Shown here: piece after piece, positions 53,952 to 62,409 of the stretch | Numbering within the stretch: position 1 is the first letter of the stretch | Layout: the number at the start of each line of letters is the position of its first letter | Origin: Fibrobacter sp. UWB4 | GTDB lineage: Bacteria; Fibrobacterota; Fibrobacteria; Fibrobacterales; Fibrobacteraceae | NCBI RefSeq assembly: GCF_002210345.1 | Contig: NZ_MWQI01000007.1 | Span: 1-64,000 of the forward strand | Direction of reading: 5' to 3' | DNA length: 64,000 bases | Made by a program: the position numbers and the translations under genes | The notes under the pieces: model-generated | The model's input: the letters and a program-made list of their open reading frames with translations, nothing else | Databases searched by the model: none | Told to the model about the DNA's origin: nothing

Positions 53952-54861
53952 TTTGCTGTTTAAAATCAAGAAAAACTTTGTCGCAAGTTTCATCTTTGTC
54001 GTTATCGTGGTTTCGTGTGGGCTTTTGGCCTATTTTTTCCATCCGGCAAGCCCGTATCGCGAACGCTATACGTTTGTGGTAAAATACGAGACCATCGGTA
54101 CGCTTTCTCCAGGCAACCTTGTACGCGTCCGTGGCATTGCTATGGGCGAAATAGTCGATGTCAAGCTCACTGAAGAAGCTGTCTATGTTTCTGCTCGAGT
54201 GCTTGCTGAAGCTCGAATCCCTGTGAACTCTGAATTCCGACTCGTGACGGCGGGCCTCATGGGCGAACGCGAAATGAGCATCATCACCGGGAACTCAAGC
54301 AAGCTCGTTGCCGAAGGCGATACCGTGAAAGGCCTTTATGACGAAGGCACTGCGGGCATCACGAAGAACCTTGCAGAGGTTTTCAAAGATATTGGCGATG
54401 TCAAGCAGACACTTACGGATTTCTATGATTCGATGACTGTAGGTGAGGCGGGCAAGCGGATGGACCGCGTGGCGAAAAAAGCGACAAGGATTGTTCGCGT
54501 GACGAAGGCCGATGTCCGCAAGTGGAAATCCCTCGTAGACGAATTGCTCGACGGTTATCATGAAGCGGGTGAGAAGATTGAATCTTCCTTGCGGGAGCTT
54601 TCGGACCGTGGCGGCGAGACCGCTGCAAAGGCGAACGAAGCTTTGGACCGCGTACGTGCCTTGATGGACCGTATTGATGTTTCGAAAAACGCAGCTGTTG
54701 CCGTTATTGCGAAATTTGATGAAAGCGATGGTACTGTAAGCCAGTTCCGCGACGAGACTTCTAGGCTGAATAAAGATCTTGATAACCTAAAAAAAGATTT
54801 TGAAGCGATGCTCAGCGGCGTCAAAAAAGACGGCCTCAAGCTTAACGTGGACATTTTTTAG
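53944..54861 (+). CDS. MCE/MlaD-family lipid transport protein
   Basis: 305 residues with one N-terminal membrane helix (about 12-32, FVASFIFVVIVVSCGLLAYFF). The MCE domain spans about 42-125: VKYETIGTLSPGNLVRVRGIAMGEIVDVKL, RLVTAGLMGEREMSIITG. A helical coiled tail follows, with EALDRVRALMDRIDVSK. MlaD-type proteins form hexameric rings for phospholipid transport between membranes. No mlaE or mlaF is adjacent in this window. It ends the operon; the ORF ends in KLNVDIF. Confidence 0.87.
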   Translation: MNSLLFKIKKNFVASFIFVVIVVSCGLLAYFFHPASPYRERYTFVVKYETIGTLSPGNLVRVRGIAMGEIVDVKLTEEAVYVSARVLAEARIPVNSEFRLVTAGLMGEREMSIITGNSSKLVAEGDTVKGLYDEGTAGITKNLAEVFKDIGDVKQTLTDFYDSMTVGEAGKRMDRVAKKATRIVRVTKADVRKWKSLVDELLDGYHEAGEKIESSLRELSDRGGETAAKANEALDRVRALMDRIDVSKNAAVAVIAKFDESDGTVSQFRDETSRLNKDLDNLKKDFEAMLSGVKKDGLKLNVDIF

Positions 54862-54912
54862 TAGACAGTAGATCGATTTATCAACATTTTTTTTGAAAAA
54901 ATAATATTTTAA

Positions 54913-54940
54913 TTGTTCTTTTTTGTAAAAAAAAGATAAT
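54913..54940 (+). promoter_or_regulatory. Promoter of dksA
   Basis: TTGTTC (54913-54918), 16 bases, GATAAT (54935-54940), in a very AT-rich gap between the MCE gene and dksA. Confidence 0.45.
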
Positions 54941-54987
54941 TTAAAGCGGTGCTTATCACAGTGTAACTCACAAAGAAGGAGTTTAAT

Positions 54988-55461
54988 ATGGCTGAGAAGA
55001 AACCCGTAAAGATGAGCGATGCTGATCTTAAGTTCTTTGAAGAAATGCTTTTGGAGAAAAGGCGCGAGCTTGTGACCGCCCAAAGTGAGTCCGAAAAGGC
55101 TAATGTGTTCCAGGGCCAAAAATCCCAGTCTGGTGACGGTGGCGATTCTGATGGTGCCGATTCCGCGACGGACTACAATTCACTTGAGACTAATTTCTCG
55201 TTGGCTGCCCGCGAAGGCAAGTACCTTGTTTACCTTGAAGAAGCTCTCAAGCGCATCAAGAACGGGACGTTTGGCGTTTGCAAAATTTGTGGACAGCTGA
55301 TTCCGAAGGCAAGGCTTATGGCCGTGCCGACTGCTACCAAGTGCGTGAACTGCAAGGAAGAAACCAAGAAAAAGGAAATCCTTGACAACCGCATGGAAAT
55401 GGCCAAGATGTTCGCTGAAGCCCAGCGCAAGGAAATGCTCCGCAAGGCCTCCGGCCGCTAA
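54988..55461 (+). CDS. dksA: DksA/TraR family transcription factor
   Basis: 157 residues. Helical coiled coil (ADLKFFEEMLLEKRRELVTAQSE), an acidic tip DSDGADSATDY, then the second helix (SLAAREGKYLVYLEEALKRI) and a C4 zinc finger: CKIC (about 94-97) and CVNC (about 115-118). DksA enters the RNA polymerase secondary channel and works with ppGpp. AAGGAGTTTAAT precedes the ATG. It is the only gene of its transcript. Confidence 0.92.
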   Translation: MAEKKPVKMSDADLKFFEEMLLEKRRELVTAQSESEKANVFQGQKSQSGDGGDSDGADSATDYNSLETNFSLAAREGKYLVYLEEALKRIKNGTFGVCKICGQLIPKARLMAVPTATKCVNCKEETKKKEILDNRMEMAKMFAEAQRKEMLRKASGR

Positions 55462-55463
55462 TT

Positions 55464-55517
55464 TGTCATTCCCGCCGGAGCCTGTGCTGAGCGCAGTCGA
55501 AGTAAGCGGGAATCCCC
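55464..55517. repeat. REP-like element, GTCATTCCNGCC class
   Basis: TGTCATTCCCGCCGGAGC, CTGTGCTGAGCGCAGT, then CGAAGTAAGCGGGAATCCCC. It is almost identical to 42450-42506, with compensating changes in the outer arm (CCCGC/GCGGG here, CCGGC/GCCGG there), which means the stem is conserved. Confidence 0.8.
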
Positions 55518-55521
55518 TTTT

Positions 55522-55593
55522 TAAAAAAAAACGACCCGTACGCGGGCCGTTTTTGCATTCTTGTCAAGCCCGCCTCCGAGCGGGCTTCTCCTT
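55522..55593. terminator. Two bidirectional terminators between dksA and the beta-lactamase-like gene
   Basis: First: AACGACCCG and CGGGCCGTT (55530-55551), A run before and T run after, so it can end both strands. Second: AAGCCCGC and GCGGGCTT (55566-55587), followed by CTCCTTTT. It ends at the stop codon of the minus-strand gene. Confidence 0.8.
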
Positions 55594-56637
55594 TTATCCA
55601 GAAATCGCGCCGAAAAACGTGTCCGCGAGCGTTGCGCGGAATGCGTGAATCCTGTCGGCGTTCGGTTCGCGGTGCGGATAAGTGAAGTTGCTGAGGAGAA
55701 TGATGGCGCCTCCCTTGTCCGGGTCGGCGACGATGCTTGCGCCCGTGAAACCTGTCTTGCCGAATGCTTGCGGCGAGACCTTTGTGCCCATGAACTTGCT
55801 TGTGTGCAGCTCCCAGCCGAGTGCGGTTTCTGCTCCGACGCTATCGGCGAGGGCGTTGTGGCTCACGATGTCCAGGATCCCGGCAGGGGCGATTTGCTTA
55901 CCTTCGAATTTGCCGTCCATCAGAATCATCTTCACGAATTTCAGAAGGTCGGGTACACAGCTGAACATGCCGGCACTCCCGACGGGGAACAGCTTCTGCA
56001 ATACCCAGGCGCTTTCGTCGTGGACTTCGCCCTGGATTTCGCGGTGGCGGAATTCGCAAAGCTCAGTCGCCGCAATTTCTGATTTTGGAACGCGCGTGAG
56101 CGGATTGTAGCCCGAGCGCGTCATGCCGAGCGGCGTAAAGAACCTTTCGTTACCTTGTTCCTGCAAGTTCTTGCCTGTAAGTCTCTGCAACAAAATGCCG
56201 AGCAGTACGCTTGCTGGGTTTCCGTAATTAAAGATGGTTCCTGGAGCGGCATCGAACTGGTACGTATAAAGTGCGTCCAGGATTCCTTCGGGCGAGAGCG
56301 TCCTAAGCGTCTTCATCGGCACACGGTAATCGAGGCTGTGCGTGAGCAAGTGCGAAACGTAAATCTCGTCGCGGTAGTTTGTCTTAAGTTCCGGGATGAA
56401 GTCGATGACTTTTGCGTCGATGGAGAGCTTGCCTTCGAGAATGTACGAGAGCGCAAGCGTCGATGTGGGGCAGACCTTTGTGAGCGACGCAATGTCGAAA
56501 ACCGTGTCTTCGGGAGTGTTTAGCGTGACTGTATTGCTTGTGCCGTCCGGGAGCAAGTAGCCTACGACGGCCTTGTCAAAAATATCTTCGGATTCTGCGT
56601 TCTCTAAAAGTTCAAATATTTTCTCGGAAATCTGCAT
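55594..56637 (-). CDS. Class C beta-lactamase-like serine hydrolase
   Basis: Start taken at ATG 56637; a GTG at 56661 would add eight residues. 347 residues. SxxK is SLTK (ASLTKVCP), the YxN triad is in FNYGNPASVLLG and the third motif is KTG in FGKTGFTGASI. No signal peptide is visible, so it is probably cytoplasmic. This family (Pfam beta-lactamase, PF00144) covers peptidases, esterases and lactamases; the substrate is not shown. It converges on dksA. Confidence 0.88.
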   Translation of the reverse strand: MQISEKIFELLENAESEDIFDKAVVGYLLPDGTSNTVTLNTPEDTVFDIASLTKVCPTSTLALSYILEGKLSIDAKVIDFIPELKTNYRDEIYVSHLLTHSLDYRVPMKTLRTLSPEGILDALYTYQFDAAPGTIFNYGNPASVLLGILLQRLTGKNLQEQGNERFFTPLGMTRSGYNPLTRVPKSEIAATELCEFRHREIQGEVHDESAWVLQKLFPVGSAGMFSCVPDLLKFVKMILMDGKFEGKQIAPAGILDIVSHNALADSVGAETALGWELHTSKFMGTKVSPQAFGKTGFTGASIVADPDKGGAIILLSNFTYPHREPNADRIHAFRATLADTFFGAISG

Positions 56638-56665
56638 TTTCGCCCCGGCAAATTTTGCCACAAAT

Positions 56666-56829
56666 AAAAAAAGGGCATCTCCTACGGTGCGAACACTCGA
56701 AACTACTATTTTACAATGATAGCAGCGCCTCGGGGATTTGTTTTTCGCGTCGATGCGCGCCTAAACTGAACCACAAGAGCAACGAGCTGATTTATTCCTG
56801 TTAGATCGGGTGTAAAATCCGTGGGATGC
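56666..56829 (-). ncRNA. Structured non-coding RNA, candidate 6S RNA
   Basis: On the minus strand a -10 TATTAT (56841-56836) precedes an RNA starting near GGGCATCCCACGG. The 3' end CCGTAGGAGATGCCC pairs with it (GGGCATC with GATGCCC, ACGG with CCGT, then ACAC with GTGT), and seven T follow at 56672-56666. So a long closing stem brackets about 160 bases. A small hairpin CTGCTAT/ATAGTAG lies on the 3' side of the central region and a GC-rich stem at the far end (GCGCG/CGCG). Size, shape and position next to zapA recall 6S RNA. The identification by synteny is inference; SRP RNA motifs are absent. Confidence 0.6.
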
Positions 56830-56875
56830 CCACGTATAATATATGTTTCTTAAAAGGCAAAAACAAGGGAGAAAA

Positions 56876-56908
56876 TGAAAAAAATCTCGGCACAAAATAC
56901 CGAGATTT
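56876..56908 (-). terminator. Terminator of the zapA transcript
   Basis: On the minus strand AAATCTCGG (56908-56900) pairs with CCGAGATTT (56890-56882), followed by a run of seven T ending near 56878. It lies 29 bases after the zapA stop and ahead of the promoter of the ncRNA. Confidence 0.88.
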
Positions 56909-56937
56909 CGAATGTGTATTAAATGTATCTGTTGAGC

Positions 56938-57252
56938 CTAAACTTGGTTGTCGGCTTTAGGGAGCGCTTCGTCCAGCTGGAGCGAAAGTTCTCTAATATC
57001 TTTATCCATCAGGTCATGATACGATTTGGCTTTGCGTAATTGCTTACGCAGCTCGACAATTTCGGAAGTGAGTTCCACAGCCAGCAAGCAAAGCTGCTTT
57101 TTCATTTCCAGTTTAAATTTCGAGGAATTATCGAGACGACTTTCGATGAAATCGACGATTTCCTTCAAGTCCGTATCGGGCAAGTCTGTGCGGATGTGGA
57201 TGCGTTCTTGAGCGACGTTAATGCTGACTGATCTAAGTGTCTCGTTTGCCAT
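56938..57252 (-). CDS. zapA: Cell division protein ZapA
   Basis: 104 residues: an N-terminal beta-rich domain (SVSINVAQERIHIRTDLPDTDLKEIVDFIESRLD) and a C-terminal coiled coil (SEIVELRKQLRKAKSYHDLMDKDIREL). This is the ZapA fold, which bundles FtsZ filaments at midcell. It follows the repeat-rich coiled-coil gene by 45 bases on the same strand. Confidence 0.85.
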   Translation of the reverse strand: MANETLRSVSINVAQERIHIRTDLPDTDLKEIVDFIESRLDNSSKFKLEMKKQLCLLAVELTSEIVELRKQLRKAKSYHDLMDKDIRELSLQLDEALPKADNQV

Positions 57253-57297
57253 ATTATTTCATTCCTACGCCGAATGGATCGTTATCCAACAACCACC

Positions 57298-58200
57298 TTA
57301 GCCGAAAAAACCGGGTTGCGAGCCTCCATTGCTCGCGAACAGGTCTGGGGTTTCTTCCTGAGGTTTGTTTTCTGCCTGTTGAGCAGGGGCTTCTGCCTGT
57401 TCTGCTGCCGGCTCGTTGATATTGATTTCGGTGCCGAGTTCGTTTTCGATCGTAGAAAGGAGCTGCTGGAACTTGCTCTGGGCTTCGGCGATTTCGTTGC
57501 CCTGGTTCTGGACCTGTCCGTTGAGGTTGTCGATGATGTCGTTCTTTTCAGCGATCTGTCCGTTGAGGCAATCAATGATGTTGTTCTTTTCGTCCATCTG
57601 GCCGTTCAGAGAATCAATGATGCTGTTCTTTTCGTTGACCTGACCGTTGAGAGCGTCGATGATGCCGTTCTTTTCGGCGACCTGTCCATTGAGGGAATCA
57701 ATGATGCCGTTCTTTTCGGCAACTTGGCCGTTAAGGGCGTCAATGATACCGTTCTTCTCGCTGATCTGGCCGTTCAGGGAATCAATGATGCTGTTCTTTT
57801 CGTTGATCTGACCGTTGAGGGAATCGATGATGCCGTTCTTTTCGGCGACCTGTCCATTGAGGGAATCAATGATGCCGTTCTTTTCGGCGACTTGGCCGTT
57901 AAGGGCGTCAATGATACCGTTCTTCTCGTTGACTTGGGCGTTCAGGTTGTCGATAATGCCGTTCTTCTCGTTGATAGCTTCGTCCTGGGCGGCGGCCTGG
58001 TTGGCTCTTGCATTGAGGGCGGCTTCGTAGTCGGCGATCTTTGCGTTGGCGGAGTCCAGCAGGTTTTTCTGGTCTTCTGCCTGAGCGTTTTTGCTTTCGA
58101 GAAGCTGCTTGAGTTTGGCGTTTTCTTCACGCAGGGCGCGTACTGTTCCGAGGACGCTTTCAACCTTCTGCGACAACAAGTTCATGTTTTCGAAATTCAT
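57298..58200 (-). CDS. ZapB-like coiled-coil protein with 14-residue repeats
   Basis: 300 residues, almost entirely coiled coil. The start MNFENMNLLSQKVESVLGTVRALREENAKLKQLLESK resembles ZapB (a short coiled-coil division protein). From about residue 79 to 233 it is eleven repeats of 14 residues with consensus IIDxLNGQVxEKNG. The final part (NEIAEAQSKFQQLLSTIENELGTE, then an alanine, glutamine and proline-rich stretch) ends PGFFG. It is cotranscribed with zapA, so a role in division is likely. GGAGAAATA precedes the ATG. Confidence 0.8.
   Translation of the reverse strand: MNFENMNLLSQKVESVLGTVRALREENAKLKQLLESKNAQAEDQKNLLDSANAKIADYEAALNARANQAAAQDEAINEKNGIIDNLNAQVNEKNGIIDALNGQVAEKNGIIDSLNGQVAEKNGIIDSLNGQINEKNSIIDSLNGQISEKNGIIDALNGQVAEKNGIIDSLNGQVAEKNGIIDALNGQVNEKNSIIDSLNGQMDEKNNIIDCLNGQIAEKNDIIDNLNGQVQNQGNEIAEAQSKFQQLLSTIENELGTEININEPAAEQAEAPAQQAENKPQEETPDLFASNGGSQPGFFG
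57502..57963. repeat. Eleven tandem 42-bp coding repeats
   Basis: The 14-residue units above are encoded by 42-bp repeats of the type TCAATGATGCCGTTCTTTTC (plus strand). Some neighbouring copies are identical over long stretches, for example around 57690 and 57870, which points to recent slippage or unequal exchange. Bounds are approximate. Confidence 0.85.
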
Positions 58201-58389
58201 TATTTCTCCATATTTGGCGGGGTGCGAAATTTACTATGTAAGATATATAAAATTTTCTTGTAACTAGAGTGTGATGAAATGTAAAATGACCTTTGTATTA
58301 TAGATTTTTTGGATCCTAATTGAGAAAAGGGAATTGCCTGATTTTAATGGGGCGCGACAATATAAAAAATTAAATAGATTTGAAATTAC

Positions 58390-60291
58390 ATGATTCCAGT
58401 AAGTGAACACATTGAGCGGCGACTGGCGGAACTCCCTCTGCTGCCTGGGGTGTACATCATGAAGAACGCCCAGGGGAAGATTATATATATAGGGAAGGCG
58501 AAGGTCCTGAAAAATCGCGTGTCGAGCTATTTCGACGGCAGTGACCATGCCGGCCACCGTGCGGCGACGCTCATGCTCCCGTATATTCGCGATATTGAGT
58601 GGATTATCACGGAGAGCGAAACCGAAGCGCTCATCCTGGAAGCAAACCTCATTCGAAAGCATACGCCTAAGTACAACGTATTGCTCAAGGACGACAAGCA
58701 TTTTCCGTATCTGGCGTTCTCCGTGAACGAGCCGTTCCCGAGACTGTTTCTGAGCCGCTCCGTGAAGAAGGACGGCTGCCTGTATTACGGGCCTTATATG
58801 AGTTCGCGCATGATTCGCCAACTGCAAGACATTGCGGCGAGGCTGTTCCAGATTCGCGAATGCAAACTGAAGTTGCCACTCAATCGGCCGGTGCGCCCTT
58901 GCCTCAATTACCACATTGGGCGTTGTGGCGCTCCGTGTGCAGGTCTTGTGACACGTGAAGAATACCAGAAAAAAGTGGCGCAGACGCAGATGCTTTTGGG
59001 CGGCAAGCGAGATGACCTGATTCAACTTTGGGAACGCGAAATGCTTGAGGCGAGCGAACGCATGGATTTTGAGACGGCGGCGAAAAAACGCGATGCGATT
59101 CAGGCGCTCAAGGCGACGAGTGCGCACCAGAAAACGGACGTGTCCGATGCTAGCCTCTGCGTGGATGTGCTCTCGCTCAAGCGTAACGGCACGATGGCTG
59201 CTGCTGTGATTTTCGAGTACCGTAATGGAGTGCTTTGTGGGCGCCGCCACTACCGCCTGGAATGCAAGCTCGAAGACGACGAGACGGAAATTTTCCGCCA
59301 GATGGTGGTGCAATGGTACATGGATGTGGAATTTATTCCGGGCGAAATTGCGACGGATGTGCCGCTCCCGACGGACATGGCGGAGCGTGAGTCCATTGAA
59401 CAGGCGCTTGCATCCAAGACGACGCATAAGGTCGTGCTCACGAATCCGCAGCGCGGCGAAAAGCTTGGATTCTTGAAACTTGCCTCCGCGAATGCCGACA
59501 TGATTCTCGTGGAAATGCGCGCCGAAGTGCAGAAGTATAGCGAAATCGACAGCAGCGTTTTCGAACTGCAAAAAGTTCTCGGTTTAAAGAAGACTCCTTT
59601 CCGCATCGAATGTGTGGATATTTCGCATTTGTCCGGTACGAACACGGTTGCAAGCCTTGTGGCGTTCAAGAACGGGCGCCCCGACAAGAGCAATTACCGA
59701 AAGTTTATTATCAAGACTGTAACAGGTGTTGATGACTTTGCGAGCATGCGCGAAGTGATGACCCGTCGCATCCGCCGTCTGGAAGAAGAAGGAATTCCAA
59801 TGCCTGACTTGTGGGTGTGCGATGGCGGTAAAGGTCAAGTCGATGCCACGATGCAAATTTTAAAGGAACTCGGTCATGATAAGGACTTGCCGCTGATCGG
59901 GCTTGCGAAGCGCCTCGAAGAAATCGTGTTCCCCGATGACCGCAAAAGCATCGTGCTGCACCGTACAAGCCCCGCGCTAAAGCTTTTGCAGAATGCCCGC
60001 GACGAGGCGCACCGATTCGCCATCACGTACCAGCGCAGCAAACGCAAAAAAGATCTCGAAGTCGAATGGCTCAAGATGCCGGGCGTCGGTCACGAAACAC
60101 GCGTCAAGATTCTGAGCAAGTACAAGAGCGCCGAAGCATTCATGGACGCCCCGCTTGAAGACATCATTGATTTGCTCGGCAAAGTCCGCGGCACAAAGCT
60201 CCGTGAACAAGTCGCTGAATACTGCGCCGGCGGCGATTCTGTCGAGGACTCTGTCCCCGTTGAAATTTCTGACGAACAAGATAACGATTGA
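58390..60291 (+). CDS. uvrC: Excinuclease ABC subunit C
   Basis: 633 residues. The N-terminal GIY-YIG nuclease domain has LLPGVYIMKNAQGKIIYIGKAKVL (about 17-40), followed by the Cys motif CLNYHIGRCGAPCAG (about 176-190) and the UvrB-interacting UVR segment (about 207-240). The RNase H-like second nuclease has CVDISHLSGTNTVASLVAF, and the C-terminal helix-hairpin-helix pair is in LEVEWLKMPGVGHETRVKILSKYKSAEAFMDAP. UvrC cuts on both sides of a lesion in nucleotide excision repair. It is divergent from the coiled-coil gene across a 189-base AT-rich promoter region. Confidence 0.95.
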   Translation: MIPVSEHIERRLAELPLLPGVYIMKNAQGKIIYIGKAKVLKNRVSSYFDGSDHAGHRAATLMLPYIRDIEWIITESETEALILEANLIRKHTPKYNVLLKDDKHFPYLAFSVNEPFPRLFLSRSVKKDGCLYYGPYMSSRMIRQLQDIAARLFQIRECKLKLPLNRPVRPCLNYHIGRCGAPCAGLVTREEYQKKVAQTQMLLGGKRDDLIQLWEREMLEASERMDFETAAKKRDAIQALKATSAHQKTDVSDASLCVDVLSLKRNGTMAAAVIFEYRNGVLCGRRHYRLECKLEDDETEIFRQMVVQWYMDVEFIPGEIATDVPLPTDMAERESIEQALASKTTHKVVLTNPQRGEKLGFLKLASANADMILVEMRAEVQKYSEIDSSVFELQKVLGLKKTPFRIECVDISHLSGTNTVASLVAFKNGRPDKSNYRKFIIKTVTGVDDFASMREVMTRRIRRLEEEGIPMPDLWVCDGGKGQVDATMQILKELGHDKDLPLIGLAKRLEEIVFPDDRKSIVLHRTSPALKLLQNARDEAHRFAITYQRSKRKKDLEVEWLKMPGVGHETRVKILSKYKSAEAFMDAPLEDIIDLLGKVRGTKLREQVAEYCAGGDSVEDSVPVEISDEQDND

Positions 60292-60293
60292 TT

Positions 60294-60391
60294 TGTCATG
60301 CTCGCCACCTTTGTCATCCCGGACTCTGTTCTGGGAGGGCATCTCCCTTTCATGACGAGATGGAGAATCCCGATTAAATCGGGATTGACAA
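60294..60391. repeat. Composite REP-like element after uvrC
   Basis: TGTCATGCTCGCC, then TTGTCATCCCGGACTC with CTGGGAGGGCATCTCC, then GAGATGGAGAATCCCGATT facing AATCGGGATTGACA. Several GTCAT cores and a 9-bp inverted repeat ATCCCGATT/AATCGGGAT are present. The remaining 60,392-60,574 contains a TATATT at about 60509, likely the -10 for the following transporter genes, and a GGGGGCCCCGCGAAGGCCC hairpin in its leader. Confidence 0.6.
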
Positions 60392-60574
60392 AAATGCGGC
60401 AACAAAGCTGTGAAGGTAAACTTTTGTAAATGTAAAATTTGTTAAACGCGGTTTGAAATCATCAAGACTTTTTTACTAAGTCGCAAAATTATTTTTTAAA
60501 GGAATAATCTATATTAGGTTTTGAATTTTCAATTAAAGGGGGCCCCGCGAAGGCCCTATTCTAAGAGGACTCAA

Positions 60575-62392
60575 ATGATTGGATTGAAATCGATTGCTAG
60601 AACGGCCTTGGTGCTTTCGGCAACTGGCGCACTTTTTGGGTGCGGTAGCTCATCGCAAGACGAGCTTGCCAGCGGTTCCTTGCCGCGTCAGGAAACGCTC
60701 TATTTGTCTGGGCAGCAGAATGATGCTCCTGGTACGTTCAACCCCCTTGCAGAAAGCTGGATGACTACCTGGCCTGTGAGTGGTCGTTTCAACTTGATGT
60801 ACGAACCGCTTCTCACCTACAACTCCTTGACGGGTGAAATCGAATCCCTCCTCGGTACGCTTGTGAACAAGAACAACGATAGCATCGTTGTTGACTTGAA
60901 CCCGGCTGCAAAGTGGAGCGATGGTGAAAAGGTCACATCCCGTGACGTGAAGTTCATCTACACGATGGGCTCCATCAACACTAGCGAACAGATTTCCGCA
61001 ATCCATGTCGATACTGTTAAATCCGAACCGGCAGGTGCAGTGGAACGCATTGCTTTCCTTATCAACAAGAAACAGCGCAACAACCCGCTTTCCGTTCTTG
61101 ACTTGTTGCAGGCCATCCGTATTGTCCCTGCTCACGTGTTCGAACCGCTTATCGAAAAGCTCGGTTCCAAGGACGAAGTGAAGAAACTCCCGATGGACCA
61201 GAATCCGGTTGTTTCCGGCCCGTACGCTCTCCGCAGTGCCGACCCGAACAAGATTATTCTTGAACGCCGTGATGACTACTGGGGCAACGCCGCTCTCCAC
61301 AATGGTCAGCTCCCTGCTCCGAAGTACATCGTTCATCCGATTTACAAGAACAACGAACATAACACCATCGCTATGCGTAGCGGCAACCTCGACGCTTCCC
61401 AGAGCTACATCCCGCGTATCAACCGCAAGGCTGGCGCTGGCGTACACACATGGCTCAATGAACCGCCTTACTTCTTGCCGGGTGCAATGCCGATGCTCAT
61501 CATCAACACGATGAAGGAACCGCTTAACGACAAGCGCTTCCGCCGTGCTCTTGCAACCGCTATTGACTACATGGCTCTCCGCAAGTTCGCTGTGTCCGAC
61601 TACACGGACCAGATCAAGCCGGGCCTCATCATGCCGACTAACCTCGAAGGCAAGTACATCAGCGACGAAGACCTCGCTAAGTATGGTGTCAAGCTCACCA
61701 TCACGGACGAAAAGGAACGCGTCGAAACTGTGAAGCAGATGCTTTCTGAAGCTGGCTACAAGTCTGTCTGGAATAGCGACGGTACGCTCGACCACATGGA
61801 AAATGCCAAGGGCGAAAAGATCCCGACGATGTACATCACGAGCCCAAACGGCTGGACCGACTGGGAAGCTATGGTGACCATCGCTGTCGAAGGTATGCGC
61901 AAGGCTGGTATCGATATTCGTGAAGGCTTCGTGGATGGCGGTTCTTACTGGCCGGCCATGGGTCTCGGTAACTTCGACCTCATCATGCACAAGCCTGTCG
62001 CTGACGTGACTCCGTCTCTTCCGTGGAGCCGCTTCAACGAAATCATGGCAAGCCGCGACTGGCAGCCGCTTGGCGCCTGGGCTGGCGTGAACATTGGCCG
62101 TTACAACCAGCCGGGTACCGAAGGTTTCCGTCCGGAAGTCGACAAGCTCCTCAATGCTATCCCGCTCATGAAGAATGCTGATTCTATCGCAACTGCTTAT
62201 CGCGAACTCAACAAGATCTTCATGGAAGATCAGCCGTCCATTCCGCTGGTCTACTTGCCGGAACAGTTCTATGAATTCAGCGACCGCGTCTGGACGAACT
62301 GGCCGACTGCTGAAAACCCGTATGCTCCTGCTCAGCTTCCGTGGGTGGCCTCGGGTACCAAGACCCTTTGGAATTTGAAGCTTGCTAAATAA
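60575..62392 (+). CDS. Peptide-type ABC transporter substrate-binding lipoprotein
   Basis: Start at ATG 60575, after AAGAGGACTCAA. 605 residues, lipoprotein signal IGLKSIARTALVLSATGALFGC with cysteine 23. The body is a family 5 solute-binding protein (DppA/OppA type): NLMYEPLLTYNSLTGEIESLLGTL, AKWSDGEKVTSRDVKFIYTMGS, GPYALRSADPNKIILERRDDYWG and RFRRALATAIDYMALRKFAV are in the usual order. It binds peptides or another oligomeric ligand outside the cell membrane; the ligand is not shown. The permeases follow. Confidence 0.93.
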   Translation: MIGLKSIARTALVLSATGALFGCGSSSQDELASGSLPRQETLYLSGQQNDAPGTFNPLAESWMTTWPVSGRFNLMYEPLLTYNSLTGEIESLLGTLVNKNNDSIVVDLNPAAKWSDGEKVTSRDVKFIYTMGSINTSEQISAIHVDTVKSEPAGAVERIAFLINKKQRNNPLSVLDLLQAIRIVPAHVFEPLIEKLGSKDEVKKLPMDQNPVVSGPYALRSADPNKIILERRDDYWGNAALHNGQLPAPKYIVHPIYKNNEHNTIAMRSGNLDASQSYIPRINRKAGAGVHTWLNEPPYFLPGAMPMLIINTMKEPLNDKRFRRALATAIDYMALRKFAVSDYTDQIKPGLIMPTNLEGKYISDEDLAKYGVKLTITDEKERVETVKQMLSEAGYKSVWNSDGTLDHMENAKGEKIPTMYITSPNGWTDWEAMVTIAVEGMRKAGIDIREGFVDGGSYWPAMGLGNFDLIMHKPVADVTPSLPWSRFNEIMASRDWQPLGAWAGVNIGRYNQPGTEGFRPEVDKLLNAIPLMKNADSIATAYRELNKIFMEDQPSIPLVYLPEQFYEFSDRVWTNWPTAENPYAPAQLPWVASGTKTLWNLKLAK

Positions 62393-62409
62393 AGGATAAA
62401 GGACTACCA

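Noticed and set aside
56666-56829. Structured RNA as SRP RNA or tmRNA
   Set aside because: No GGAA-tetraloop domain with the conserved AGCAG flank as in SRP RNA; too short and no tag reading frame for tmRNA.
57502-57963. Regular 42-bp repeats that might be taken for a CRISPR array
   Set aside because: There are no unique spacers; the repeats are contiguous, keep frame and encode a coiled coil. No cas genes are near.
58264-59571. 435-codon minus-strand open frame opposite uvrC
   Set aside because: The plus strand encodes a complete UvrC with all domains; the minus frame has no recognisable product.
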